NCBI RefSeq assembly: GCF_000820225.1
Contig: NZ_CDDK01000043.1
Location: 140,173 to 204,172 of the forward strand
Direction: 5' to 3'
DNA length: 64,000 bases
Source of the DNA: Aeromonas veronii bv. veronii
GTDB taxonomy: Bacteria > Pseudomonadota > Gammaproteobacteria > Enterobacterales > Aeromonadaceae
How positions within the stretch are numbered: the stretch's first letter is position 1; every line of letters starts with the position of its first letter. Below are positions 27,278-36,596 of the stretch, piece by piece. The notes below the pieces were generated by a model. That model had not been told where the DNA came from. It ran no database searches and worked only from the letters and a program-made list of their open reading frames with translations. The position numbers were made by a program, and so were the translations under genes.

Positions 27278-28138
27278 CTACCCCTTTAGGCTGGAGCAAA
27301 AGCTGACATCGTCCTGCACAGGATCATCGCTCATGCTGTGATAAAGCTCGAAGCAGGGACCATTGCCAAACTCCAGCCCGGCAGCAACGATGTCGCCGAT
27401 ATGTTCCTGCCAACGCGGGCCATACTGACTGCGGTCGGTAATAAGATAACGGGACTGGGCGTAACGACCGGCGGGAATAAGCTGGATCTCGACCGCTCCC
27501 ATCCCCACCGTCCCCGCAGGCACCGTGACCCCGATGTCAGTGCGACACTGGGCTGGCGGAGTCACCTCGGGGTTATCGTGATAGATGAAGATCCACTCCC
27601 CACCTTCCAGACCGCGGGCGCTGGCCCACTGATGCAGCTGGCGGCTGACGGGATCATACCCCTCGCCATAGGGGCCGGTGACACGCATATAGGCCAGAGT
27701 ACGGGCGTCCATCTCGGTGGTTTTCATGGTATTGCTCCTTGCTGATGAGTGACCCTCAGCATAAGGATTAGGCAGCACAAGTGCGTGTCCATCCTTGCTC
27801 ATCAAGTGTCCATTCTTGCTCTTGTCGCGGCGAAACTCTCCCGGCGTGCAACCATAGTAACGGCGAAATACCTTGGCAAACGCCTGGGAGCTGGCGAGCC
27901 CCGCCCCCAACGCAATGGCCGTGACACTGGCATCGGAATAGCAGAGCTGCCAAGCAGCCCGCTGGATGCGCAGACGACGACACATCTCCCCGGGCGTCTC
28001 CCCCGCCACAGCCGTAAACACCCGGTGAAAATGGTAGAAAGACAAGCAGGCACTGCTTGCCAGCGTTTCAATGGAGAGATCGGGATTCTGCTCCAGCGCC
28101 CGGATCACCGGGCGCAATCTGGCCTGATAGTCGACCAT
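27278..28138 (-). CDS. AraC-family regulator with GyrI-like domain
   Basis: 286 aa. N-terminal AraC double helix-turn-helix (about residues 8-110) with LSIETLASSACLSFYHFHRVF and ALGAGLASSQAFAKVFRRYYGCTPGEFRR. The C-terminal half (about 135-286) is a GyrI-like effector-binding domain with DARTLAYMRVTGPY and later IPAGRYAQSRYL, as in Rob-type and multidrug-sensing regulators. It starts four bases after the acetyltransferase stop, so the two form an operon; whether it controls that gene is unknown. Start at 28138 is chosen because the frame upstream overlaps the acetyltransferase. Confidence 0.85.
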   Translation of the reverse strand: MVDYQARLRPVIRALEQNPDLSIETLASSACLSFYHFHRVFTAVAGETPGEMCRRLRIQRAAWQLCYSDASVTAIALGAGLASSQAFAKVFRRYYGCTPGEFRRDKSKNGHLMSKDGHALVLPNPYAEGHSSARSNTMKTTEMDARTLAYMRVTGPYGEGYDPVSRQLHQWASARGLEGGEWIFIYHDNPEVTPPAQCRTDIGVTVPAGTVGMGAVEIQLIPAGRYAQSRYLITDRSQYGPRWQEHIGDIVAAGLEFGNGPCFELYHSMSDDPVQDDVSFCSSLKG

Positions 28139-28142
28139 GCCG

Positions 28143-28640
28143 TTAGCGACTGACGCTCCCCGCAACTCTGGCCATATAGAGCGCATCCACATAACGCCCT
28201 TGGCGGAAGGCATAGTCACGGGCTCGCCCCTCCTCGGTAAAACCGAACTTGCGATAAAGCGCCTGTGCGGCCTCATTGTCGGTATAGACGGTCAGCTCAA
28301 TCCGGTGCAGGTTGAGCCAGTTATCGGCCAGATCCAGCGCCGCGGCCATCAGGGTAGAGCCCACCCCCTTACCTGCCCAGTCATCTCGCACTCCCATGCC
28401 AATCCCGGCCACATGCTTGCGTCTGGGATTGGGCTCAACCAGCAGCGAGAGCTGGCCTACCAGCAGGCCGTCAACGTCGGCGACCAGCGCCACCACGCTG
28501 TCGCTCTCCAACCGTTTCTGCCACTGGCTAAGGGGAGGCATAGGCAAGTGCAAAGTGCCCGCCTGGGCATTGGGCATGGCATAGAGATCCCGCAAGGCGG
28601 GGGCATCGGCGGGTTCGGCATGACGGATAGTAATCTGCAT
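28143..28640 (-). CDS. GNAT acetyltransferase, YhhY/AaaT-like
   Basis: 165 aa. Aligns well with E. coli YhhY (AaaT, an L-amino acid N-acetyltransferase): start ITIRHAEPAD, VGQLSLLVEPNPRRKHVAGIGMGV, the acetyl-CoA loop DDWAGKGVGSTLM, NLHRIELTVYTDN and ALYRKFGF near the end. Start at 28640 has GAAGGAGCC seven bases before it. The Met-Phe acetylation known for AaaT is only a suggestion here. First gene of a two-gene unit with the AraC regulator. Confidence 0.88.
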   Translation of the reverse strand: MQITIRHAEPADAPALRDLYAMPNAQAGTLHLPMPPLSQWQKRLESDSVVALVADVDGLLVGQLSLLVEPNPRRKHVAGIGMGVRDDWAGKGVGSTLMAAALDLADNWLNLHRIELTVYTDNEAAQALYRKFGFTEEGRARDYAFRQGRYVDALYMARVAGSVSR

Positions 28641-28801
28641 ATGAGGCTCCTTCTCGAAACCTCCATCATGCAATATCCGGCGCAGTTACACACCCCCTCC
28701 CCGCACCCATTTGTCTTGCCTATCAAAGGGTGAGGAAAGGCCCATTGGCCGAATACGGTGCAGATCCGTAGGCTGACCCCATATCAACAAGGAGAGAAGC
28801 C

Positions 28802-30250
28802 ATGACTGACAAGACCCTGCACAGCGCCAACGGCGCCCCCGTCGTCGACAACAACAACAGCCTCACCGCCGGTCCGCGCGGCCCCATCCTGATGCAAGAC
28901 ATCTGGTTGATGGAGAAACTCGCCCACTTCGACCGCGAGCGCATTCCCGAGCGGGTGGTTCACGCTAAGGGCTCGGGCGCCTACGGCACCTTTACCGTGA
29001 CCCACGACATCAGCCAGTTCAGCAAGGCCGATCTGTTCAGCGCCATCGGCAAGCAGACTCCTGTATTCCTGCGTTTCTCCACCGTAGCTGGTGAGAAGGG
29101 CGCCGCCGATGCCGAACGCGATGTGCGCGGCTTCGCCCTCAAGTTCTATACCGAACAGGGCAACTGGGATCTGGTGGGCAACAACACCCCGGTCTTTTTC
29201 ATCCGCGATCCGCTGAAATTCCCTGACTTCATCCACACCCAGAAGCGGGATCCGCGCACCAACCTGCGCAGCGCCACCGCCGCCTGGGACTTCTGGTCAC
29301 GCCATCCGGAATCCCTGCATCAGGTCACCATACTGTTCAGCGATCGCGGCATCCCCAAGAGCCTGCGGGAGATGAACGGCTACGGCAGCCACACCTTCAG
29401 CTTTATCAACGATGCCAACGAGCGCTTCTGGGTCAAGTTCCACTTCAAGACCGAGCAGGGCCACAGCTTCTACACCGATGAAGAGGCCGCCACCGCCGTC
29501 GGGCAGGATCGGGAGACCAGTCAGGCGGATCTGTTCAACGCTATCGAGCGGGGCGACTTCCCACGCTGGAAGGTCTATGTGCAGGTGATGCCGGAGGCCG
29601 AAGCCCAGACTTACAACATCCACCCGTTCGACCTCACCAAGGTGTGGCCACACAGCGACTACCCGCTGATCCCGGTGGGCGTGCTGGAGCTCAACCAGAA
29701 CCCGGACAACTACTTCGCCCATGTGGAGCAGGCCGCCTTTACCCCGGCCAACGTGGTGCCCGGTATCGGCTTCTCGCCGGATCGCATGTTGCAAGGGCGG
29801 CTCTTCTCCTACGGGGACACCCAGCGCTATCGCCTTGGCGTCAACCACGGTCTGCTGCCGGTCAACGCCCCGCGCTGCCCGTTCCACCACGGTGCCCATC
29901 GTGACGGTGCCATGCGGGCAGACAGCAATGGCGGCGCCAGCCCCAACTATCAGCCGAACCGTTTCGGCACCCAGCAGCCGAGCGAGCAGCACGAACCGGC
30001 GCTGAGTCTGGAAGGGGCCGCCCTGCACTACGACTTCCGTGACTACGACAGCGACTACTACAGCCAGCCGGGCAACCTGTTCCGCATCATGGACGAAGGG
30101 CAGCGCTCGCGGCTCGCCGCCAACCTGGCGCGCTCCCTCATCAATGTGGAGGATGACGCCATCGTCGCGGCCCAGCTCAAGCACTTCGAGCAGGCCGACC
30201 CCGAATACGCCAAGCGGGTCGAACTGGCACTGGCCGCCTTGCAGCGCTAA
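28802..30250 (+). CDS. katA: Haem catalase (KatA type, small-subunit clade)
   Basis: 482 aa. Breaks down hydrogen peroxide using haem b. Catalytic His lies in [14 protein letters not shown] (near residue 54), the partner Asn in [11 protein letters not shown] (near 127), and the haem-ligating Tyr in [14 protein letters not shown] (near 338). The length puts it in the clade with about 480 aa, without the extra domain of HPII. AAGGAGAGAAGCC is a strong ribosome binding site. No OxyR box is obvious in the 80 bases upstream. The window also holds katG, so the cell has two kinds of peroxide-removing haem enzyme. Confidence 0.96.
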   Translation: MTDKTLHSANGAPVVDNNNSLTAGPRGPILMQDIWLMEKLAHFDRERIPERVVHAKGSGAYGTFTVTHDISQFSKADLFSAIGKQTPVFLRFSTVAGEKGAADAERDVRGFALKFYTEQGNWDLVGNNTPVFFIRDPLKFPDFIHTQKRDPRTNLRSATAAWDFWSRHPESLHQVTILFSDRGIPKSLREMNGYGSHTFSFINDANERFWVKFHFKTEQGHSFYTDEEAATAVGQDRETSQADLFNAIERGDFPRWKVYVQVMPEAEAQTYNIHPFDLTKVWPHSDYPLIPVGVLELNQNPDNYFAHVEQAAFTPANVVPGIGFSPDRMLQGRLFSYGDTQRYRLGVNHGLLPVNAPRCPFHHGAHRDGAMRADSNGGASPNYQPNRFGTQQPSEQHEPALSLEGAALHYDFRDYDSDYYSQPGNLFRIMDEGQRSRLAANLARSLINVEDDAIVAAQLKHFEQADPEYAKRVELALAALQR

Positions 30251-30280
30251 GCCGCAAGCAGGCAAGATCTGCAAAAACAA

Positions 30281-30305
30281 AACGGGGGCCTGATGGCCCC
30301 CGTTC
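30281..30305 (+). terminator. Terminator after the catalase gene
   Basis: ACGGGGGCC / GGCCCCCGT with a four-base loop; the T run is weak. Confidence 0.65.
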
Positions 30306-30326
30306 TCGTCATGGCGGTATTTGATA

Positions 30327-30358
30327 AATAAAAAAACAGAGCCCAAGGCTCTGTTTTC
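30327..30358. terminator. Bidirectional terminator
   Basis: AAACAGAGCC / GGCTCTGTTT with a three-base loop and A/T runs on both sides. On the minus strand it closes the 35-aa gene; on the plus strand it backs up the catalase terminator. Confidence 0.8.
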
Positions 30359-30367
30359 ACTGCTGTA

Positions 30368-30475
30368 TCAATCCCGGACGGAACGCGCTTCGCGCTCTTC
30401 CCGCTCCCTTGCCAACAGGCGTTTGTACCACCAGCTACTGCGACGACGTTGTGCATTGGAAGAGCGACGAGCCAT
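30368..30475 (-). CDS. Small basic protein of 35 aa
   Basis: The minus strand reads MARRSSNAQRRRSSWWYKRL, then LAREREEREARSVRD, and stops; too short for most gene finders. It has eleven Arg and one Lys, a WWYK patch, and an amphipathic C-terminal half rich in Arg/Glu. GGAAC lies seven bases before the ATG and a terminator begins ten bases after the stop. No signal peptide. I do not recognise a family. Possible roles are RNA or ribosome binding, but that is guesswork from charge alone. Confidence 0.5.
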   Translation of the reverse strand: MARRSSNAQRRRSSWWYKRLLAREREEREARSVRD

Positions 30476-30560
30476 TTCTTAGGTTCCAGCCAAGAGAAGA
30501 AAGGAGCTGCATTATGCGACAGGGATCACGTCCATGTCTTTAGCTGGATCAAGAAAAGCC

Positions 30561-30878
30561 TCACTGACCCACGGAAATCGTCTTCTGATCTTTTGCTCCC
30601 CGGGTGGCAGGCAACACCACCGCAGGAGAGCGCCAGGCCAGCGCGCCATTGCTCTCGAGGTCGTTCTGCGGGCCGCACTCCAGCCAGATATCTCCCTGCA
30701 GAATGCGGGCCCCTTCGGAATATTTCTGATCCGCAAACCAGCAGACCCGCTCGGGCAATGAGCCCAGCGGCAACACCAGCTCGGGGCTGACAGACTCGCC
30801 CACCACAGTGGTTTTGGACACGGCCAGAGCGGGGGCGAGCCAGAGGGAGGCCAGCAGGCAGAGCAGTAAATTTTTCAT
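30561..30878 (-). CDS. Secreted DUF1496-type small protein
   Basis: 105 aa. Signal peptide LLLCLLASLWLAPALA cleaves after residue 19. The mature part has RVCWFADQKYSEGARILQGD followed by WLECG, a Cys pair pattern (CWxxxxxYSxGA ... C) that I associate with DUF1496; a disulfide between the two Cys is likely. Periplasmic. Function unknown. It lies 85 bases upstream of the 35-aa gene on the same strand and might be cotranscribed with it. Confidence 0.72.
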   Translation of the reverse strand: MKNLLLCLLASLWLAPALAVSKTTVVGESVSPELVLPLGSLPERVCWFADQKYSEGARILQGDIWLECGPQNDLESNGALAWRSPAVVLPATRGAKDQKTISVGQ

Positions 30879-31100
30879 GAGAGGGATCCTGTTGCGATGG
30901 GGGCACTCTCGAAGAATCGACCAGCCCCGGGGTTTACTTGACTGACAATCATACTGCCTGCTGGCATTGTGGAACCAATATGGTAGCCTGCCAGCGCCTG
31001 CGGGCAGTCTCTCGCTGCCACGCGCAAACTTCCGGTGAATTTGTCACGTCCTGACAAAATATAACCTTATTTATCAAATCGTTATTTGGATATTATCCCA

Positions 31101-32357
31101 ATGCGTATCATGCCGTTGCTTCAGGCGGCCTGCCTGAGCCTGATGTTGTCCGCCTGCGTTGCCCCATTGCTGATGATGAGCCCCACCAGCCAACTGATGT
31201 GGGCCCTGCTCAAGCCGCTGGTCGGCTTTGACCCGAACGAGGTCAATCTGTTCGAACAACCCCTGATCAAGGATCGGATGACCGCCATCCTTGGCCCCAA
31301 TTACGACAGCACCATGCAGTTGCTCAAGACTGCCGACAAGTTACAGCAGGAAGGGCCGCTTTTCTATGTGGTCTCCGAGTATGCGCCGGTGCCGGATATC
31401 GCCAAGCAGGCGGGGATGGTGTGGAACTCGCAAACCAACCAGATGTCGGTATTGCTGCAAAAAGGGGATGGCACCACCCTGACCTTCGGCGAAAATCTGG
31501 CGGGCACAGCACCGACATGGCCAACCGCCATGCAGGGCTGGCAGACCCCTACCAGCCAGCTCACCCCGGCGACCAATGCCCTGACCGGCGCGGCGACCAG
31601 TCAGAGTGGCGCCTCCCCCTTCTCCCTTGGCAGCGCGCTGGGCACAGTGACCCGCGGCGTCACCGGCTCGCTGACCAACAGCGCAAGTCAGGCTATCAGC
31701 GGCGCAGCCGCCAACGCCACAGGGCAGGCCGCCAGACAAGCCACCGGACAGGCCACCCAAGCGGTGACCCAGAGCGCGACCGACCTGACTCGCAGTGCGA
31801 CCACCGCAGTCACTGCGCCAGCCAAACAGGCAGTGAGCAGTGCCGCTGCGACTGCAACGCAAGAAGCGACCAAGGCTGTTGCCACTCCTGCCAAGCAAGC
31901 AGTCAGCAGCACAGCTGCGACCGCGACCCAAGAAGCCACCAAGGCCGTTACCGTTCCTGCCAAGCAAGCCGTCAGTAGCGCCGCTGCGGCCGCGACCCAA
32001 GAAGCGACCAAGGCCGCTGTCGCTCCTGCCAAACAGGCCGTCAGTAGCGCCGCTGCAGCCGCGACACAAGAAGCTACCAAGGCCGTTGCCGCGCCTGCCA
32101 AGCAAGCAGTCAGCAGCGCCGCTGCGACCGCAACGCAAGAAGCCACCAAGGCCGTTACCGCTCCTGCCAAACAAGCAGTCAGCAGCGCCGCTGCAACCGA
32201 GACGCAAGAGGCAACCAAGGCCGTTGCCGCTCCAGCCAAACAGGCTGTCAGTGCAGCCTCTCATACGGCCGGAGAGAGTGTCGCCGATGCCGCCAGAGCG
32301 GCGGAAGCCAAGGCGCGCGCCAAGGCAGAGGCGGAGATGGAAGCCCTGCTCAAATAA
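31101..32357 (+). CDS. Repeat-containing lipoprotein
   Basis: 418 aa. Lipobox LMLSAC puts the lipidated Cys at residue 19. Residues 20-150 form a folded domain (FDPNEVNLFEQPLIKDRMTA, PLFYVVSEYAPVPDIAKQAG). From about residue 235 there are six near-identical 23-residue units of the form PAKQAVSSAAATATQEATKA plus a degenerate seventh, ending in an Ala/Lys/Glu-rich helix. The 69-bp DNA repeats are imperfect, so they are not a recent slippage product. The repeat is strongly helical and amphipathic, like LEA or phasin proteins. Function unknown. A terminator follows. Confidence 0.8.
   Translation: MRIMPLLQAACLSLMLSACVAPLLMMSPTSQLMWALLKPLVGFDPNEVNLFEQPLIKDRMTAILGPNYDSTMQLLKTADKLQQEGPLFYVVSEYAPVPDIAKQAGMVWNSQTNQMSVLLQKGDGTTLTFGENLAGTAPTWPTAMQGWQTPTSQLTPATNALTGAATSQSGASPFSLGSALGTVTRGVTGSLTNSASQAISGAAANATGQAARQATGQATQAVTQSATDLTRSATTAVTAPAKQAVSSAAATATQEATKAVATPAKQAVSSTAATATQEATKAVTVPAKQAVSSAAAAATQEATKAAVAPAKQAVSSAAAAATQEATKAVAAPAKQAVSSAAATATQEATKAVTAPAKQAVSSAAATETQEATKAVAAPAKQAVSAASHTAGESVADAARAAEAKARAKAEAEMEALLK
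31800..32250 (+). repeat. 69-bp tandem repeats inside the lipoprotein gene
   Basis: About six and a half in-frame copies of a 69-bp unit coding for 23 residues. Copies vary mostly at the codon for the residue before PAKQ and in AAATAT versus AAAAAT, with several silent changes. Confidence 0.85.
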
Positions 32358-32361
32358 ACCG

Positions 32362-32392
32362 ACAGGCCACCGCAAGGTGGCCTGTTTTTTAT
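32362..32392 (+). terminator. Terminator after the lipoprotein gene
   Basis: ACAGGCCACC / GGTGGCCTGT, loop GCAA, then six T. Confidence 0.9.
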
Positions 32393-32466
32393 CCCGCGAC
32401 CGGATCATGACGTTATGGAAAAGGCCACATAGACTGTTAGGTAACTACCTGCACAAGGAGTGCATC

Positions 32467-33243
32467 ATGCGTCGTCTGCTCCCTGCTCTCGCTTCTCTCG
32501 CCCTGTTTATCGCGCTCCCGGCTCCGGCACTTATCTACTATTCGGAGCAGAACATGCCGCTCAATGGCCAGGATAAAAATGGTCAGCCTGTGGGGTTGGC
32601 GGTCGAGTTGCTGCGCCTGATGTGGCGCGAAATGGGGGAGCCGGAGCAACCCATCCACTTTCTGCCCTGGGCCCGCGGCTGGTATCTGCTGACCCAGCAG
32701 CAAGAGGCCGTGCTCTTTACCACGGCGCACACCAAGGAGCGGGATCCCCACTTCCTCTGGGTCTGCCCCATCAGCCACTCCAGGGTCGCGCTGGTCGGCC
32801 GCAAGCAGGATGCCCCCAAAGTTTCCAGCAAAGCGGATCTCGCCAAGCTGCAGATCGGTGTGATGCAGGCGGATGTCGGGGAACAGTTGCTACTCAACCG
32901 CGGGATCAGCCCGAGCAATATGATGTCGGTAGAGCGCATGGATCAGGTGGTGCGCCAGCTCATCATGGCACGCACCGATCTGGTGGCGGGCAACGAGGTG
33001 ATGCTGCGCCATCAGGCCAAGGAGCTGGGTTTCCCCAGCGAGGATTTTGTCACCGTCGCGATTATTGAAGAGCAGGATAACTGCTTCGCCTTCAACCTGA
33101 GGGCAAACAAGCAACAGGTTGCCCGCCTGCAACAGGCGCTGGACAAGGTCAAACAGGGGGATGAATACAAGCAGCTGATGAAGCGCTACCAGTTGCTCAG
33201 TATCCTGCCCGAAACCACTCCCACCATCCCGCGCATCGAGTAA
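32467..33243 (+). CDS. Periplasmic amino-acid-type solute-binding protein, orphan
   Basis: 258 aa with signal peptide LLPALASLALFIALPAPALA. SBP_bac_3-like fold: YYSEQNMPLNGQDKNGQPVG at the mature start, LRLMWREMGE, FLPWARGWYLL, LQIGVMQADVGEQLL in the second lobe. The WARGW pattern is typical of a branch of unlinked binding proteins in Vibrio and Aeromonas. No permease or ATPase is adjacent, so the partner and the ligand are unknown. AAGGAG lies seven bases upstream of the ATG. Confidence 0.82.
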   Translation: MRRLLPALASLALFIALPAPALIYYSEQNMPLNGQDKNGQPVGLAVELLRLMWREMGEPEQPIHFLPWARGWYLLTQQQEAVLFTTAHTKERDPHFLWVCPISHSRVALVGRKQDAPKVSSKADLAKLQIGVMQADVGEQLLLNRGISPSNMMSVERMDQVVRQLIMARTDLVAGNEVMLRHQAKELGFPSEDFVTVAIIEEQDNCFAFNLRANKQQVARLQQALDKVKQGDEYKQLMKRYQLLSILPETTPTIPRIE

Positions 33244-33249
33244 CTCCGG

Positions 33250-33273
33250 CCCGCCCTATGGCGGGTTCTCTTT
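33250..33273 (+). terminator. Terminator after the binding-protein gene
   Basis: CCCGCC / GGCGGG with loop CTAT, followed by TTCTCTTT. Confidence 0.6.
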
Positions 33274-34104
33274 ATCTCCCGCCGATGACGCCTGTGATGC
33301 CTCCACCGGCGCCGTAATGAGGTGGTTCAGAAAGAGATTGAACAGCTCGGCCCGCGAGCCGAGCCGCAGCTTGCCATAGAGATGCTTGCGGTGATTCTTC
33401 ACCGTGCCACTGCCAATCCCGAGCTCCGCGGCAATCGCCTCCGTATCCAGCCCCTGCAGCAGCAATTCCGCCACCTGCCGCTCGCGCCGGGTAAGCCCAT
33501 CGCCCCCGACACTCGCCATCGCCAGCTCCACCGCGCTCTTGAGGCTGGCGCTGTCTGGCAGCACAGTGCTCTGGGCCAACAGCGGCTGGCTCTGCCGCCA
33601 CTGCTGACGACAGAGCGAATGTACCAGCGGGAACAGCTGCTCCAGCCTCGCCAGCTCGTCACGGCTGAGGGTACTGCGCTTGTCGAGTCGCCCCAGAAAC
33701 AGCATCAGCGTCAGTCCGTCCCGCACCGGCAGGATCAGCCCCACCTCCTCCTGCCAGCCGGTGGCCTGATAGAAGTGGTGGCGATATTCGGGATCGAGCC
33801 GCCCTTGGGAGACCTGTGCCAGGGTCCAGACGCCGGCAGGCAAGTCCTGCTCCAGCGCCTGCATAAAGGGATCCTGACTGAAGTGGCTGGTGAGGTAGCG
33901 GTCAAACAACAGAGCCCGCTGATGATTGAGGTTGTCGTAGAGGTAGACGGGGCGCTGCCCCACCCCGAGCAGCAGGGCGCAATCAAACGCCACCTGTTGC
34001 TGGATCAGCCGCACCAGCGCCGCCGCAAAGGCGCTGCTGTGAAGGGCATCGACCACCTCGGTCATGCTGCGGGTCAAGGCATCTGTGGTGGATGGCTGGG
34101 TCAT
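33256..34104 (-). CDS. LuxR-type transcriptional regulator
   Basis: 282 aa. The C-terminal LuxR helix-turn-helix (about residues 200-262) reads GLTRRERQVAELLLQGLDTE then AAELGIGSGTVKNHRKHLYG. The N-terminal 190 residues lack the autoinducer-domain pattern (no WxxxY/D set) and a receiver Asp, and look like the GAF-like input domains of orphan LuxR regulators. It is divergent from tyrS with about 145 bases between. Target and signal unknown. Confidence 0.86.
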   Translation of the reverse strand: MTQPSTTDALTRSMTEVVDALHSSAFAAALVRLIQQQVAFDCALLLGVGQRPVYLYDNLNHQRALLFDRYLTSHFSQDPFMQALEQDLPAGVWTLAQVSQGRLDPEYRHHFYQATGWQEEVGLILPVRDGLTLMLFLGRLDKRSTLSRDELARLEQLFPLVHSLCRQQWRQSQPLLAQSTVLPDSASLKSAVELAMASVGGDGLTRRERQVAELLLQGLDTEAIAAELGIGSGTVKNHRKHLYGKLRLGSRAELFNLFLNHLITAPVEASQASSAGDKENPP

Positions 34105-34250
34105 GGTGACACGTTTCCGGTGACGGGGAGCGATTCCCCGCTATGGCTGAATGCTAGCACGAGAGTGGCAAAACTGTCCCTCAGGGGACATATCCGCCAC
34201 CGGCCAGAACGGCGAGGATGACGGCTTTTCCCCCTGCTGTTGGAGAACCC

Positions 34251-35516
34251 ATGATCAACCCCCACCTGCTCGATGAGCTGACCGAGCGCGGCCTTGTGGC
34301 CCAGAATTCCGACACGGCGGCCCTGGCCGATCATCTTGCCACCCCGCGCACCGTCTATTGCGGGTTCGATCCCACCGCCGGCAGCCTGCATATCGGTCAT
34401 CTGGTGCCGCTCTTGATGCTGCGCCGCTTCCAGCTGGCGGGCCACACCCCGGTGGCACTGGTGGGCGGGGCAACCGGCCTTATCGGCGATCCCAGCTTCA
34501 AGGCGACCGAGCGCAGCCTCAACAGTACCGATACCGTGCAGGGTTGGGTCGCCAGCCTGTCTGCCCAAATCAGGGCGCTGCTGCCCGCCGATGAGGGCCT
34601 GTCGGCCCCGCAACTGGTCAACAATGGCGACTGGATGGGGCAGATGTCCGCCCTCGATTTTCTGCGGGATATCGGCAAGCACTTCTCGGTCAACGCAATG
34701 CTGGCGCGGGAGTCGGTGCGTCAGCGGCTGGCCCGTCCGGATCAGGGCATCTCGTTCACCGAGTTCTCCTACGCTCTGCTGCAATCCTACGACTTTGCGG
34801 TGTTGCACCAGCGGCTCGGCTGCACCCTGCAGATTGGCGGCAACGACCAGTGGGGCAATATCACCAGCGGCATGGATCTCACCCGCCGCCTCCATCAGGC
34901 GCAGGTACACGGCATGACCCTGCCCCTTATCACCAAGGCAGACGGCACCAAGTTCGGCAAGACCGAAGGGGGCGCGGTCTGGCTCGATCCGGCGCTCACC
35001 TCCCCTTACGCCTTCTACCAGTTCTGGCTCGGCACCGCGGATGAGGATGTCTACCGCTTCCTGCGCTACTACAGCTTTATGTCGCTGAGCGAGATTGATG
35101 CACTGGAGGCGGAGGACGCGAAGCGGCAGGGGCGCAAGCAGGCCCAGCAGGTGTTGGCGAACGAGCTGACCGAGCTGGTGCACGGCAAGGCGGCGCTGGC
35201 GGCGGTGCAGCGCATCAGCGAGCTGCTGTTTAGCGGCGATGTGGCCCGCCTCGGCGAGAGCGATCTGGCCCAGCTGGCGCAGGATGGCATGCCGTGCAGC
35301 ACCGTCAGCGGCGAGACGGATCTGGTCAGCCTGCTGGTCAGCTGCGGTCTGGCTAACTCCAGGCGCATCGCCCGCGAACTGCTGGCGGCGGGCGCCATCA
35401 GCCTCAATGGTGTGCTCAAGCAGGATGATCAGCTGAGCGCCACTGATCGGCTATTTGGTCGCTACCTGCTGCTGCGCCGGGGCAAGAAGCAGTATCACCT
35501 GGTGGAGTGGCAATAA
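34251..35516 (+). CDS. tyrS: Tyrosyl-tRNA synthetase
   Basis: 421 aa class Ic synthetase, close to E. coli TyrS (424 aa). [20 protein letters not shown] holds the HIGH motif (residues 35-54), [17 protein letters not shown] and GGNDQWGNI bind Tyr, and [16 protein letters not shown] holds the KFGKT loop (near residue 230). The C-terminal S4-like domain ends with [22 protein letters not shown] 34251 follows TGGAGAACCC, and matches the start of homologues. Genes for a second TyrRS exist in some Aeromonas; whether this cell has one cannot be seen here. Confidence 0.96.
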   Translation: MINPHLLDELTERGLVAQNSDTAALADHLATPRTVYCGFDPTAGSLHIGHLVPLLMLRRFQLAGHTPVALVGGATGLIGDPSFKATERSLNSTDTVQGWVASLSAQIRALLPADEGLSAPQLVNNGDWMGQMSALDFLRDIGKHFSVNAMLARESVRQRLARPDQGISFTEFSYALLQSYDFAVLHQRLGCTLQIGGNDQWGNITSGMDLTRRLHQAQVHGMTLPLITKADGTKFGKTEGGAVWLDPALTSPYAFYQFWLGTADEDVYRFLRYYSFMSLSEIDALEAEDAKRQGRKQAQQVLANELTELVHGKAALAAVQRISELLFSGDVARLGESDLAQLAQDGMPCSTVSGETDLVSLLVSCGLANSRRIARELLAAGAISLNGVLKQDDQLSATDRLFGRYLLLRRGKKQYHLVEWQ

Positions 35517-35681
35517 GCCGCAGGGCGGGGAGCACAACCTCCCCGCCCACACCCTGAATCCCTTTTGAATCCCGAGTTGCGATCCCCCTCACAGCCTCTC
35601 CCGTCAGCAGCCACCATACTGGCACCGGCGAACATGGAGTACGCCACACAATCTGTTCCTCACGATTCAACAAGGATGCTG

Positions 35682-36596
35682 ATGATGAAGAGATGGCTTC
35701 TGGTGCTGCTCTGCACCCTGCCCATGCTGGCACACGCCAGCGGATACACCCAGACCCGCTACCCCATAGTGCTGGTGCACGGCCTGTTCGGCTTCGACAA
35801 GCTGCTCGGGGTCGATTACTTCTACGGCATTCCCCAGGCCCTGAGCCGGGATGGTGCCAAAGTCTACGTGGCCCAAGTGTCGGCCACCGCCAGTTCGGAA
35901 CAACGGGGGGAGCAACTGCTCGCCCAGGTTGAGCTGCTGCTGGCAGCCACCGGCGCCGAGAAGGTTAACCTGATCGGCCACTCCCACGGCGGCCCCACCA
36001 TTCGCTATGTCGCCTCGGTCGCCCCCGAGCTGGTCGCCTCCGCCACCAGCGTCGGCGGGGTCAACTACGGCTCAGAGATTGCCGATCTGGTGCGGGCCAA
36101 TGCCGCCCCCGGCAGCGCCGCCGAGAAGCTGGCTGCCGCCGCGGCCCACGCCCTCTCCGGCATGATTTCACTGCTCTCGGGCGGGAGCCAGCTGCCGCAA
36201 GATCCGGTCGCCGCCCTCGATGCCCTCACCAGCAAGGGGGCCAGCCAGTTCAACCAGCGCTACCCGGAGGGGCTGCCCAGCCGCTATTGCGGCGAGGGGC
36301 CGATGCAGGCGACCAACGGCGTCTACTACTTCTCCTGGAGCGGGCGCGGCAACCTGACCAATCTGCTGGATCCGGTGGATCCTGCGCTGGCGCTGACCGG
36401 CGCCTTCTTCAAGGAGCCCAATGACGGACTGGTCGGGGTCTGCAGCAGTCACCTCGGCAAGGTGATCGGCACCGACTACCGGATGAACCATCTGGACGAA
36501 GTAAACCAGTCCTTCGGTATCCACCATCTGTTCGAGACCGATCCGGTCACCCTCTATCGCCAGCATGCCAACCGTCTCAAGGAGCTGGGACTATGA
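35682..36596 (+). CDS. Secreted triacylglycerol lipase (family I.1/I.2)
   Basis: 304 aa. Signal peptide KRWLLVLLCTLPMLAHA. Alpha/beta hydrolase: the oxyanion part YPIVLVHGLFGFD at the mature start, nucleophile Ser in IGHSHGG (near residue 108), catalytic Asp in EPNDGLVG and His in MNHLDEVNQ; a disulfide between YCGEG and GVCSS is likely, as in Pseudomonas and Vibrio lipases. These enzymes need a specific foldase, which follows with a four-base overlap. Of three tandem ATGs, 35682 has AAGG at the right distance. Confidence 0.93.
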   Translation: MMKRWLLVLLCTLPMLAHASGYTQTRYPIVLVHGLFGFDKLLGVDYFYGIPQALSRDGAKVYVAQVSATASSEQRGEQLLAQVELLLAATGAEKVNLIGHSHGGPTIRYVASVAPELVASATSVGGVNYGSEIADLVRANAAPGSAAEKLAAAAAHALSGMISLLSGGSQLPQDPVAALDALTSKGASQFNQRYPEGLPSRYCGEGPMQATNGVYYFSWSGRGNLTNLLDPVDPALALTGAFFKEPNDGLVGVCSSHLGKVIGTDYRMNHLDEVNQSFGIHHLFETDPVTLYRQHANRLKELGL

